Assembly (NCBI GenBank): GCA_009838915.1 | Contig: VXQT01000036.1 | Location: forward strand, 64,323-128,322 | Source: Chloroflexota bacterium | Lineage (GTDB): Bacteria; Chloroflexota; Dehalococcoidia; Bin125 | Reading direction: 5' to 3' | DNA length: 64,000 nucleotides | Shown: piece after piece, positions 51,189 to 59,660 of the stretch | Numbering within the stretch: position 1 is the stretch's first letter | Layout of the letters: each line of letters begins with the position of its first letter | Notes under the pieces: model-generated | Databases searched by the model: none | What the model was told of the DNA's origin: nothing | What the model saw: only the letters and a program-made list of their open reading frames with translations | Program-made: the position numbers and the translations under genes

Positions 51189-52211
51189 TCAGGCCAACAA
51201 GTACAAGAGCGCGCTCGCGCCGCCGTAGGCCCCGACCAGCGTGGCGCCCTCGGGAGTCCACAGCCCTCTGATCCGCTGCCTCGGTCGAGTCATGATGCCG
51301 ACGATGACCACCATCGTCATCAGTACCGCGATCAAACCGGAGATCACGTGCACGGTCGATACGGCGGACCAGACTGCGCCGTCGGTGAAGGCGACGTCGT
51401 CGAAGAAGAGCACGATACCCATGTTGAAGACGTTGCTGCCCAGGACGTTAGTGATGGCGAGTTCAGGGGCGTTGAGTCGCAGCGCTGCGAACGACGTTCC
51501 GATCTCTGGCAATGATGTGCTGATCGCGAGGAACTGTGTGCCGACGAAGCTCTCTTCCCAGTGCATCGTCTCCGCGATTTGCTCGCCGACATCGGCCAGC
51601 CAGACTGCGGCTGCGACAACCACTGCAGCGGACAAGGCGTAGATCAGCAGAGCTCTGGACAGGGTCGGAGTCCTGCGCTCCGCCGCGGGCTGGTCTGGCG
51701 ACTGCTCGGCGTCCTGGGACTCCTGGATCTGTTGCGAATGGCGGTAGATGAGGTACATGGCGGCGATGAATCCCACGATCAGCAGGATCGTGAATGGGCT
51801 GAGGAACCAGTCGGCAGTCACGTCAGTCTCGCTGTAGATGAAGATCGCGAGAGCGGCCAGTCCGATCAGTCCCGCGCCCAATGCGCCGACCATGACGGAC
51901 GTGCGCGACACGGCGTTGAGCACGGGACCGTTCTGCCAGTAGATGTCGGCCAATCCAATGATCATCAGGTTGAACAGGTTGCTGCCGAAGGCGTCGCCGA
52001 TCGCCAGGTCGGGCGCGTCGAGCCAGGCGATCGAGCTGATCCCCGTCGCGAGCTCGGGCAGCGATGTGGCGGTGGCGAGCATGACCACGCCGATAAACGA
52101 ACGGCCCAGGCCGGTGCGTTCGGCCACGGTGTCGGCTGAACTGGCCAGGAAGTGTGCTGCGAGCAGGATCAAGACGGCGGAGGCGACGAACTGAAGCCAG
52201 AGCACTGCCAT
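51189..52211 (-). CDS. Sodium/calcium exchanger-family antiporter (YrbG/CaX-like)
   Basis: A 340-residue membrane protein with two inverted alpha repeats. Repeat 1 has TATSLPELATGISSIAW, then GDAFGSNLFNLMI. Repeat 2 has ISTSLPEIGTSFAALRL, then TNVLGSNVFNMGI. Each carries the Ser/Thr/Glu that coordinates Ca2+ in NCX_Mj-type exchangers. The linker between halves is charged (QQIQESQDAEQSPDQPAAERR). It exports Ca2+ in exchange for Na+ or H+. I chose ATG 52211; the frame extends 15 codons into the preceding palindromic repeat region. Confidence 0.9.
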   Translation of the reverse strand: MAVLWLQFVASAVLILLAAHFLASSADTVAERTGLGRSFIGVVMLATATSLPELATGISSIAWLDAPDLAIGDAFGSNLFNLMIIGLADIYWQNGPVLNAVSRTSVMVGALGAGLIGLAALAIFIYSETDVTADWFLSPFTILLIVGFIAAMYLIYRHSQQIQESQDAEQSPDQPAAERRTPTLSRALLIYALSAAVVVAAAVWLADVGEQIAETMHWEESFVGTQFLAISTSLPEIGTSFAALRLNAPELAITNVLGSNVFNMGIVLFFDDVAFTDGAVWSAVSTVHVISGLIAVLMTMVVIVGIMTRPRQRIRGLWTPEGATLVGAYGGASALLYLLA

Positions 52212-52238
52212 CGGCGTCGGTCCTGCCCTCGCCCAACC

Positions 52239-52285
52239 CCCCTCTGCCTTCGGCATCTCCCCCCGCTCGCGCGGGGGGAGAGGGA
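52239..52285 (-). repeat. Dispersed three-way-junction palindrome, copy 11
   Basis: CCCCTCT (52239-52245), GCC-TTC-GGC, ATCT, large hairpin with loop TCGC (52259-52278) and AGAGGGAG. It fills the gap between the exchanger start and the crotonase stop. Confidence 0.85.
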
Positions 52286-52288
52286 GCG

Positions 52289-53212
52289 TCAGTCCCAGCT
52301 CGGCTTCTCAGCTCCCGACGCACCTCGCATCAGTTCGCGGTCGTGGGGCGCGTTGGTTCGGGCGCCGCGAAAGTCGCGGAAGGGGCCGTCGCGCCACTCG
52401 AGGGCGGACTTGAGACCGTCGCGTCGGACACGCTCGCCCCACTCTCCGGCTTCGGGGCGGTGCTTGGACATCGCCTCGACGTCGGTGCCGGAGATCATCG
52501 CAGTCTTGTAGCCCTGAATCTCGTAGGCGCGGTTGACGGAGCGCTTGGAGTACATCAGCAGGTGGTTGTCGATGTGACCCATGCGCTGGGCGAACTCCAT
52601 CGTGAACTCGTCCAGGTCATCGGCCGGGAGTGCGTAGTTGGCCCAGCCCCAGCGGTACATGTCGGCGCCCGAGTGCGGGTCGCCAAGATAGGCGAACTCG
52701 CGCGCCTTGGCCTGGGGCAGGTGCCAGGGCGCCCACATCGCGTCCATCGTGCCCATGGCGCGGACCGGCGGGTAACCAACCTGGCAGTCTTCGGCGATGA
52801 TCCTCAGGTCGCAGGCCGATGCGAGTTCGGTCGCGCCGGCGAGGCAGTAGCCGTGGATCTGGCCGATCACCGGCTTGGCCAGCTCCCAGATAATGAAGTT
52901 GCCCATCACCGCATGCCGCGACCAGTCATAGTGCTGCGGATGCGTCGTGCCCGTGTCGGGCAGGCCGGTCCACTCGTTGGTATGCGGATTGGCGAGGTCG
53001 GGGGAAGGCTGGAGGTCGTAACCGGCCGAGAACGCGCGTCCCGCGCCCTTGATGATGATCACGCCGATTGAGGAGTCGGCCTCGGCCGCCTTGAGCGCGT
53101 GGAACATTTCGCCGCGCAGCTCGTTCGAGAGCGCGTTCAGCTTCTCGGGACGGTTCAGCGTCACGGTCGCAACGCGCCCATCGGTGTCGTAAAGGATGTT
53201 GTCGTAGGACAT
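52289..53212 (-). CDS. Enoyl-CoA hydratase/isomerase family protein, one catalytic Glu replaced
   Basis: A 307-residue crotonase. RVATVTLNRPEKLNALSNELRGEM begins it, GAGRAFSAGYDLQP provides the CoA/oxyanion loop, and GQIHGYCLAGATELASACDLRI retains the first catalytic Glu position (Glu144 in rat hydratase). QVGYPPVRAMGTM has Pro where the second catalytic Glu (Glu164, usually PE) stands. Hydration needs both, so isomerase, hydrolase or thioesterase chemistry is possible. It is longer than usual at the C-terminus (ends GAEKPSWD). The EEP-family gene lies 29 bp upstream on the same strand. Confidence 0.85.
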   Translation of the reverse strand: MSYDNILYDTDGRVATVTLNRPEKLNALSNELRGEMFHALKAAEADSSIGVIIIKGAGRAFSAGYDLQPSPDLANPHTNEWTGLPDTGTTHPQHYDWSRHAVMGNFIIWELAKPVIGQIHGYCLAGATELASACDLRIIAEDCQVGYPPVRAMGTMDAMWAPWHLPQAKAREFAYLGDPHSGADMYRWGWANYALPADDLDEFTMEFAQRMGHIDNHLLMYSKRSVNRAYEIQGYKTAMISGTDVEAMSKHRPEAGEWGERVRRDGLKSALEWRDGPFRDFRGARTNAPHDRELMRGASGAEKPSWD

Positions 53213-53241
53213 GCGGAACTCCTGTCAGGTCAGAGGGAATG

Positions 53242-54039
53242 CTATCGCACCTCAATCGAGATCCGGCAATGGTCGGAGGGTCCCCACTCGTCTGGGTTGA
53301 GACCGTTCAATGCGCGTACCGTGACTCGCTCCTCAACGTTGCGCGTGGCGAACACGTAGTCCAACTGCTGGGAAGCGTTGGCCGGCTCGCGCTCGGCCGG
53401 AAGGTAGAAGGTGACCACGTCCTCGGCGTGACGAGGCTGTCGAGCCTGCCGCCCGCCCTGCGGAGCATCAGGTCCGACACAAGGCACATCCAACGAATCC
53501 ATTCGAGTGAAGATCGACTCGCGCCGTCTCCAGGCATTGAGATCTCCGGCGGCGATCAGGCGCGTGCGTTTGCCCACCAGCCGAGAGAGGTCGGAGATCA
53601 GGCGATGCGCAGATCCAGCCCAGGCGTTGTGCGACGGACGTCCCGACTCCTCCGTCCAACGTTCTGCCGCGGCGTACATCGAGACCACGGTCAGCGGCAC
53701 ACCATCGGCCAGGGTCACGACCGCAGCGGCGATCGTGCCCGGCCGACTGACCGCGAAGTCGTGGTTACCGGCCTCGGGAATCGACTTGGCCTCGATCCAC
53801 TTGACGCCTACATCCGAGCGGTCCTTCAACACGACCACAGCCGCCTTCCAGTCGCGTTTGACTCCAACTCCCGCCGTGTTCCACGGACCCGGATCAACTT
53901 CAATGAGATCGGCGATCTCAGGTCGCGGACGCCGCGCCTCTTGTAGCAGGGCAACGTCACATTCGCCGGCCTCCAGCATCTCCACGACCACATCCCAGGG
54001 GGCAGCGCGGCCGGCGATGTTCCAGCTGACGATCTTCAA
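53242..54039 (-). CDS. Endonuclease/exonuclease/phosphatase (EEP) family protein
   Basis: A 265-residue protein. MKIVSWNIAGRAAPWDVVVEML (Asn), VALLQEARRPRPEI (Glu), SMYAAAERW, LIAAGDLNAWRR (Asp/Asn) and EWGPSDHCRISIEV (Asp/His at the C-terminus) are the metal and catalytic motifs of the exonuclease III/DNase I superfamily. The substrate could be DNA, phosphoinositide-like phosphate or another phosphodiester. There is no signal peptide. Divergent from the crotonase at 54092. Confidence 0.85.
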   Translation of the reverse strand: MKIVSWNIAGRAAPWDVVVEMLEAGECDVALLQEARRPRPEIADLIEVDPGPWNTAGVGVKRDWKAAVVVLKDRSDVGVKWIEAKSIPEAGNHDFAVSRPGTIAAAVVTLADGVPLTVVSMYAAAERWTEESGRPSHNAWAGSAHRLISDLSRLVGKRTRLIAAGDLNAWRRRESIFTRMDSLDVPCVGPDAPQGGRQARQPRHAEDVVTFYLPAEREPANASQQLDYVFATRNVEERVTVRALNGLNPDEWGPSDHCRISIEVR

Positions 54040-54091
54040 CGCGCCAACCCTCCGCTAGATTGCTTGACGAGTCGAACAGCCGAGGAACATC

Positions 54092-54895
54092 ATGCCAGAA
54101 CTCACCACAGACACCGTCAACTTCGAACTGTCCGACCGCATCGCCACGGTCACGCTCAACCGTCCCGAAGCGATGAATGCGCTGGATCCGGAGACGATTG
54201 CGTCGCTGGCTGAAATCTGGGTCGAGATCCGTGACAACCCGGACATCTGGGTCGGGATCGTGACCGGCGCCGGCGAACGCGCATTCTGCGCCGGGGCCGA
54301 TCTGAAGAAGACAATTCCCACGCGACCGGGGACCCTGGGCGTGAACTGGCCCGTGTTTCAGCCCTCGCTGCGCAACACGATTGACGGCGGCATGCAGATC
54401 TGGAAGCCGATGATCGCGGCGGTCAACGGCTACTGCCTGGCGGCGGGGCTGACGCTGCTGTCAGCCTGCGATTTGCGGATCGCCGCCGAGCACGCGCAAT
54501 TCGGATTGCCCGAGGTGATTCGCGGCATCGTTCCGACGCTGGGTGCGACGCAGCGGCTGACGCGCCAGTTGCCCTGGTCGGCGGCGATGGAGCTGCTGCT
54601 GATGGGCGAGCACATTGACGCGCAGCGGGCGTACGAGATTGGGCTGGTCAACCGAGTCGTCCCCGCCGACGAAGTGATACCGACGGCTCGTGCCTGGGCG
54701 GAGAAGCTGACGGCCGGCGCACCGCTGACCCAACGGGCGATCAAGGAGGCGGCCGTACGCGGCCTGTCGCTGCCGATCGACGAGGGGATCCGGATGGAGG
54801 AACTGCTCTCGGCGCACATCCGCAAGACGGAGGACTTCAAGGAGGGTCCGAGGGCGTTCGCGGAGAAGCGGCCGCCGATCTACGGGGGGAACTAG
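54092..54895 (+). CDS. Enoyl-CoA hydratase/isomerase family protein, first Glu replaced
   Basis: A 267-residue crotonase of usual length. RIATVTLNRPEAMNALDPETIASL, GAGERAFCAGADLKK as the oxyanion loop, and VNGYCLAAGLTLLSACDLRIAAEHAQFGLPEVIRGIVPTLGATQRL are clear. The second catalytic Glu (LPEV) is present, but the first (usual GGGxEL) is replaced by AAGLTL. The neighbouring crotonase at 52289 shows the opposite loss. A TATCACGTTG-like promoter was not evident. It is followed after a palindromic repeat by two LLM oxidoreductase genes. Confidence 0.88.
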   Translation: MPELTTDTVNFELSDRIATVTLNRPEAMNALDPETIASLAEIWVEIRDNPDIWVGIVTGAGERAFCAGADLKKTIPTRPGTLGVNWPVFQPSLRNTIDGGMQIWKPMIAAVNGYCLAAGLTLLSACDLRIAAEHAQFGLPEVIRGIVPTLGATQRLTRQLPWSAAMELLLMGEHIDAQRAYEIGLVNRVVPADEVIPTARAWAEKLTAGAPLTQRAIKEAAVRGLSLPIDEGIRMEELLSAHIRKTEDFKEGPRAFAEKRPPIYGGN

Positions 54896-54929
54896 GCTGA
54901 GCAACGCGGCAGCATGGCAGGGGGGAGCC

Positions 54930-54976
54930 CCCCTCTGTCCCTACGGGACATCTCCCCCCGTTTTGCGGGTGGAGAG
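54930..54976 (-). repeat. Dispersed three-way-junction palindrome, copy 12
   Basis: CCCCTCT (54930-54936), small hairpin GTCCC-TAC-GGGAC (54937-54949), ATCT, then CCCCCCG-TTTTG-CGGG with an imperfect outer arm GGAGAG. It sits in the leader of the LLM gene at 54999, ending about 20 bp before its ATG. Confidence 0.8.
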
Positions 54977-54998
54977 ACTGAATCACAGGAGCATACCT

Positions 54999-55946
54999 AT
55001 GGCGATGCGGATGACCTTCGGGGCGCAGATCCCCGGCAACTCGACGGACTTTTCCCTGATGCGCGATGTGGCGCAGACGATGGATGCGACGCGCTGGCAC
55101 TCGGCCTGGACGTACGACCACTTTGTCCCGCCGCTGGTCTTCATGGACGAGACGCAAGACTCGTTGGAAGGCTGGATGACGCTGGCCGCGCTGGGTGAGG
55201 CGACATCCAATCTGATGTTGGGCACGCTGGTCTCGGGCGTGACCTATCGCAACCCCGGTCTGTTGGCCAAGATGACGGCGACGCTGGACCACAACACCGG
55301 CGGACGGGCGATCCTCGGTCTGGGCGCGGCCTGGCACGAACGCGAGCACGCCGCCTATGGCTGGGACTTCCCGGAGCTGCGGGAGCGTTCCGACCGATTG
55401 GAAGAGGCGACCGCTCTGATCCGTGCCTTGTTCCGCAGCGAGGGACAGGTCCAGTTCGAGGGCAAGTACTACCGGCTCGACCACGCTCCCTTTGCGCCTC
55501 GGGTGCATCCCGACCACCCGGGCGAGGCCATTGAGATCATGATCGGGGGCAACGGCGCCCGCCGCACCCTGCGCACGCTGGCTCGCTACGGCGACATCTG
55601 CAACGTGCGCGGCACGCCCGAAGAGGTTGCCGACATGATCGGCGTGATTCGCGGCCACTGCGAGGACGCGGGACGCGATCCGTCAGAGATCACCCTGACC
55701 ACCGTGATGCGGCCCGCACTGGTCGACGAGCAGCACAAGATCGACCGGCTTCGCCAGGTCCACGGCGCTGAGATGAGTGACGACCAGCGCGAACGGCTGC
55801 CGATTGGCCCGGCTGAGCACCTGGTCAGCCTGTTCCAGGAGTATGAGGCGGTGGGCGTCACGGGATTCGTGTTCGAATCGATCCCGAACAATCCGCGGCT
55901 CTACGAGCAGTTCGACGAGCTGGTGCTGAGCGCGTTCGACGACTGA
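54999..55946 (+). CDS. LLM-class F420-type oxidoreductase, paralogue 1
   Basis: A 315-residue TIM-barrel oxidoreductase: MRMTFGAQIPGNSTDFSLMRDVAQTMDATRWHSAWTYDHFVPP, SNLMLGTLVSGVTYRNPGLLAKMTATLDHNTGGRAILGLGAAWHEREHAAYGWDFP, and EIMIGGNGARRTLRTLARYGDICNVRGTPEEV. The AWTYDHF and GLGAAWHxxEH signatures are those of F420-dependent LLM reductases in actinobacteria and Chloroflexota. The substrate is unknown. ATG 54999 has CACAGGAGCA as ribosome-binding site. The next gene, 24 bp on, is a same-length paralogue, most likely a recent tandem duplicate. Confidence 0.9.
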   Translation: MAMRMTFGAQIPGNSTDFSLMRDVAQTMDATRWHSAWTYDHFVPPLVFMDETQDSLEGWMTLAALGEATSNLMLGTLVSGVTYRNPGLLAKMTATLDHNTGGRAILGLGAAWHEREHAAYGWDFPELRERSDRLEEATALIRALFRSEGQVQFEGKYYRLDHAPFAPRVHPDHPGEAIEIMIGGNGARRTLRTLARYGDICNVRGTPEEVADMIGVIRGHCEDAGRDPSEITLTTVMRPALVDEQHKIDRLRQVHGAEMSDDQRERLPIGPAEHLVSLFQEYEAVGVTGFVFESIPNNPRLYEQFDELVLSAFDD

Positions 55947-55970
55947 ACAATAACGTGGCAAGGTGCAACG

Positions 55971-56918
55971 ATGAGCATGCGACTCACATTCGGGGCTCAG
56001 ATTCCCGGCAATCAGACCGACTTCTCACTGATGCGGGACGTCGCCCAGACGATGGATGCGACGCGCTGGCACTCGGCCTGGACCTATGACCATTTCGTGC
56101 CGCCGCTGGACTTCATGGACGAGACCGGAGACTCGCTCGAGGGCTGGATGTCGCTTGCTGCGCTTGGCGAGGCGACCTCCACGCTGATGCTGGGCACGCT
56201 GGTGTCGGCGGTGACCTACCGCAGTCCCAGCCTCGTGGCCAAGATGACCGCGACGCTCGATCACAACACTGGCGGCCGCGCCATCCTCGGGCTGGGCGCG
56301 GCGGGCCATGCCCGCGAGCACGGCTTCTACGGCTGGGACTTCCCCTCAATCAAGGAACGCTCGGACCGACTTGAAGAGGCCGCCGAGCTGATCCGCTCGC
56401 TGCTACACAGCGCAGGCCGGGTCAATTTCCAGGGCGAGCACTACCAGCTCAACAACGCGCCGTTCGCGCCTCGCGCGCATCCGGATCATCCGGGCGGCTT
56501 CGTGCAGATCATGATCGGCGGCAACGGTGAGCGGCGCACCCTGCGCACACTGGCCCGTCATGGCGACATCTGCAACATCCGCGGCACGCCGGAACAGGTC
56601 GCGCGGCTGATCGAGGTCATTCACCGCCACTGCGCCGACGCCGGGCGCGATCCGTCCGAGATCACCCTGACCACAGTGATGCGACCCGCGTTGGTCTACG
56701 AGCAGCACAAAATCGACCGCCTGAGTCAGATCCACGGCGAAGGGATGGCTGAAGACGAACTGCAACACTTGCCGATCGGTCCGGCGGAGCACCTGATCCG
56801 CGTGTTTGAGCAGTATGAGGCGGTCGGCATACAGGGGTTCGTGTTCGAATCGATTCCCAACAACCCCAGGCTGTACGAGCAGTTCGATAGCGAAGTACTC
56901 AGCGCGTTCGACGACTGA
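55971..56918 (+). CDS. LLM-class F420-type oxidoreductase, paralogue 2
   Basis: A 315-residue protein colinear with the preceding gene, including MRLTFGAQIPGNQTDFSLMRDVAQTMDATRWHSAWTYDHFVPP and QFDSEVLSAFDD at the end. The differences cluster in the barrel mouth: GLGAAGHAREH replaces GLGAAWHEREH, so Trp becomes Gly beside the likely cofactor/substrate pocket, and YGWDFPSIKERSD replaces YGWDFPELRERSD. It seems to be a duplicate under divergent selection for another substrate. It is followed by a 164-bp gap containing an inverted repeat. Confidence 0.9.
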   Translation: MSMRLTFGAQIPGNQTDFSLMRDVAQTMDATRWHSAWTYDHFVPPLDFMDETGDSLEGWMSLAALGEATSTLMLGTLVSAVTYRSPSLVAKMTATLDHNTGGRAILGLGAAGHAREHGFYGWDFPSIKERSDRLEEAAELIRSLLHSAGRVNFQGEHYQLNNAPFAPRAHPDHPGGFVQIMIGGNGERRTLRTLARHGDICNIRGTPEQVARLIEVIHRHCADAGRDPSEITLTTVMRPALVYEQHKIDRLSQIHGEGMAEDELQHLPIGPAEHLIRVFEQYEAVGIQGFVFESIPNNPRLYEQFDSEVLSAFDD

Positions 56919-57035
56919 TTGCCTGCATCCTGCTGCGTTGGATCGACAAACACACTCTGTGTCAGGCTATGCGCTCCGACCGGCGAGCGGCTGCTGACCC
57001 ATTGGGCGCCGAGTCGATAATCTGCATGTCACCAT

Positions 57036-57053
57036 GTCACGTTGAGACGTGAC
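57036..57053. promoter_or_regulatory. Inverted repeat upstream of the double-domain binding protein
   Basis: GTCACGT-TGAG-ACGTGAC, perfect 7-bp arms, about 30 bp before the ATG chosen for the binding-protein gene at 57083. Its size and placement fit a repressor operator, but no regulator gene is near. The rest of the 56919-57082 gap shows no gene. Confidence 0.45.
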
Positions 57054-57082
57054 CTCGTTACATGCGGGAAGGTATGTATGCC

Positions 57083-59644
57083 ATGAGTTCATTCCCCCGA
57101 TTGGGCATTCGATGGTTCGCGATCACATTGCTCGCTGCCTTGGCAATGGGATTGTTTGTTGCCTGTGGCGACGACGAGCAACAGGCTCAGCAGCCGTCTT
57201 CGGCGGCGCAACAGGAGCAGCCGCAGCCATCGCAAGACGATGCGCAACAGGCGCAGCCTGCACAACAGCAGGAGCAGCCCGCTCCGGCCGCCGCGCAAGG
57301 ACCGCTGAAGATCGCCTTCCTCGCCGATTTCTCCGGCGGCCTGGCGGAATACGGCCTCTCCATGCAGCGCGGATTCGAACTGGCGATCCGCCAGGTCAAC
57401 GCGGCCGGCGGCGTCTGGGGCCAGCCGGTGGAGATCGTCTTTGGCGACACCGCGCTCGACCCGACCCAGGCGACCGAGGAGGCGCGGCGGCTGATTGAAG
57501 TCGAACGCGTGCACGCCATCGTCGGGCCGCTGGCTTCGTCAATCACGCTGGCTGTGGTCGAGTCCGTCGCCGCCGACGCGGGCGTGCTCGTCGTCTCGCC
57601 GTCGGCCACCTCACCGCAGATCACCATTTCCGAAGACAACGACTTCCTGTTCCGCAGTTCACCATCCGATGCGGCACAGGGCCCGGTCCTGGCGCAACTG
57701 GCGGCGGACCAGGGTCTGAGCCAGGTGGGCGTGCTGTACCGCAATGACGCCTGGGGACAGGGCCTGGCGGACGCATTCGGATCTTCCTGGGGGGGCAGCG
57801 CCAACTTCGTCGCAATCGAGGTCGGCCGCACGTCCTACATTGCCGAACTTCAGCAGGCAGCTTCGGGCGGGATGCAGGCGCTCGTGGCGATGGCGTTCCC
57901 GCCTGAGTCGGAAGTGTTCATCCGCGAAGCGCTGGAACAGGGACTGTTCGAGCACTTCATCTTCACCGACGGCAACAAGAGCCAGGACCTGATCGACGCC
58001 ATCGGCGGCGAGTACCTCAACGGCATGCAAGGCACAGCGCCGGTTTCGGGGCCCGAGACCGAAGCGTTGCTCAACTACCGCGCAGACTTCGCCGCCGAAT
58101 TCGGTGAGGGCGCAGATGAGCCCTTCGTGGCACAGGCATACGATGCTGCGCTCGTGGTCGCCCTCGCCGCCGAGCACGCGGGCCGCGACGACCGAGCAGC
58201 GATCCGCGACAGCCTGCGCGCGGTCGCCGGACCCCCGGGCAGCACTATCCAGGCGGGCGCCGACGGCGTCGCCGAGGCGCTCGCCGCCATCCGCGCGGGC
58301 GAGGATATCGACATCGCCGGCGCTTCCACCTCGCTCGACTTCGACGTCAACGGAGACATCGCCACCGGCTTTATCGGCGTCTGGCAGTACGCCGAAGGCA
58401 CGATCGCGGAAGTCAGCGTCACCGCGTTCGACCTGAGCGGCGGTCCGCTGGTCGTGACGCCGGGCGCGGAAGCCGAGGCCGCCCCCGTGGTCTCGGACGA
58501 GCCGCTCAAGATTGGACTGCTTGCCGACTTCTCAGGACCACTGGCTGAGTTCGGACCGTCAATCCAGAGCAGCGTCGAACTGGCGGTGAAACAGCTGAAC
58601 GACGCCGGCGGTGTCCTGGGACACCCGGTGCGACTCGTCACCGGGGATACGGCGCTCGATCCAACCCAGGCAACCGAAGAAGCTCGCCGCCTGATTGAAG
58701 TCGAGGGTGTGCATGCCATCGTGGGACCGCTGTCTTCGGCCATCACGCTCGCCGTCGTCGAATCGGTGGCGGCAGATGCCGGCGTGCTGGTGATATCGCC
58801 TTCGGCGACCTCGCCACAACTGACAATCGCCGAAGACAACGACTTCCTCTTCCGCAGTACCGTCTCCGACGCGGCGCAGGGCCCGGTCCTGGCGCAGCTC
58901 GCGGCCGACGAGGGCTACAGCAACGTCGGCGTGATCTACCTCAACGACCCGTACGGTCAGGGTCTGGCAGAGGCGTTCAACTCCTCCTGGAGCGGCGACG
59001 CCAACCTGGTCTCGATTGAGCCACGTCAGGCGACATACCTAGCCGAACTGCAGCAGGCCGCCGACAACGGGGCCGAAGCACTGATCGTGATTGCTTTCCC
59101 GCAGGAAGCCGAGATCTTTATCCGCGAGGCGCTCGAGCAAGGGCTGTTCGACGAGTTCCTGTTCGTTGACGGCAGCAAGAGCCAGGAGCTGGTTGACGCC
59201 ATCGGCGGCGAATATCTCGAGGGCATGAGAGGCACCGCTCCGTCGGCAGGACCGGAGTCGCCGGCGTTGCTGCTGTTCAACCAGGCTTACATCGCCGAGT
59301 ACGGCGAGTTGTCACCGTTGCCGTTTGTCGCCGAAGCCTACGACGCGACAATAGCGATCGGTGTGGCGGCGCAGGCCGCAGGCTCGCTGGACTCGGCCGC
59401 GATCCGCGACAGCCTCCGCTCCGTCGCCGGTCCGCCGGGCGATCCGTACGCGATCGGCGGAGAAGGCGTCGGCGCCGCGCTGGCTGCCGTGGCTGAGGGT
59501 TGGCAGGTCGACCTCGAAGGCGCCGCGACGTCGCTCGACTGGGATGAAAACGGCGACATCACGTCGGGTTACATCGGCGTCTGGGCCTACGAAGGCGGCG
59601 AAATCGTCGAGATCAGCGTGACCGCATTCGACCTGACCGAATAG
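57083..59644 (+). CDS. Double-domain branched-chain-amino-acid-type solute-binding lipoprotein
   Basis: An 853-residue lipoprotein. The signal ends MGLFVAC, and a Gln-rich stalk (residues about 35-75) follows. Two complete type I periplasmic-binding domains then stand in tandem. Domain 1 starts near residue 75 at PLKIAFLADFSGGLAEYG. Domain 2 starts near residue 474 at PLKIGLLADFSGPLAEFG. Both contain DTALDPTQATEEARRLIEVE, VESVAADAGVLV and DNDFLFRS, and are about 60-70% alike by eye. Most members have one domain. A fused pair could bind two ligands or saturate one permease. The adjacent gene encodes a single-domain paralogue. The likely partner is the livMHFG operon facing it. Of three in-frame ATGs (57062, 57074, 57083) the last has GGGAAGG at correct distance. 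Confidence 0.9.
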   Translation: MSSFPRLGIRWFAITLLAALAMGLFVACGDDEQQAQQPSSAAQQEQPQPSQDDAQQAQPAQQQEQPAPAAAQGPLKIAFLADFSGGLAEYGLSMQRGFELAIRQVNAAGGVWGQPVEIVFGDTALDPTQATEEARRLIEVERVHAIVGPLASSITLAVVESVAADAGVLVVSPSATSPQITISEDNDFLFRSSPSDAAQGPVLAQLAADQGLSQVGVLYRNDAWGQGLADAFGSSWGGSANFVAIEVGRTSYIAELQQAASGGMQALVAMAFPPESEVFIREALEQGLFEHFIFTDGNKSQDLIDAIGGEYLNGMQGTAPVSGPETEALLNYRADFAAEFGEGADEPFVAQAYDAALVVALAAEHAGRDDRAAIRDSLRAVAGPPGSTIQAGADGVAEALAAIRAGEDIDIAGASTSLDFDVNGDIATGFIGVWQYAEGTIAEVSVTAFDLSGGPLVVTPGAEAEAAPVVSDEPLKIGLLADFSGPLAEFGPSIQSSVELAVKQLNDAGGVLGHPVRLVTGDTALDPTQATEEARRLIEVEGVHAIVGPLSSAITLAVVESVAADAGVLVISPSATSPQLTIAEDNDFLFRSTVSDAAQGPVLAQLAADEGYSNVGVIYLNDPYGQGLAEAFNSSWSGDANLVSIEPRQATYLAELQQAADNGAEALIVIAFPQEAEIFIREALEQGLFDEFLFVDGSKSQELVDAIGGEYLEGMRGTAPSAGPESPALLLFNQAYIAEYGELSPLPFVAEAYDATIAIGVAAQAAGSLDSAAIRDSLRSVAGPPGDPYAIGGEGVGAALAAVAEGWQVDLEGAATSLDWDENGDITSGYIGVWAYEGGEIVEISVTAFDLTE

Positions 59645-59660
59645 CCGAGCGGGGCGTCGA

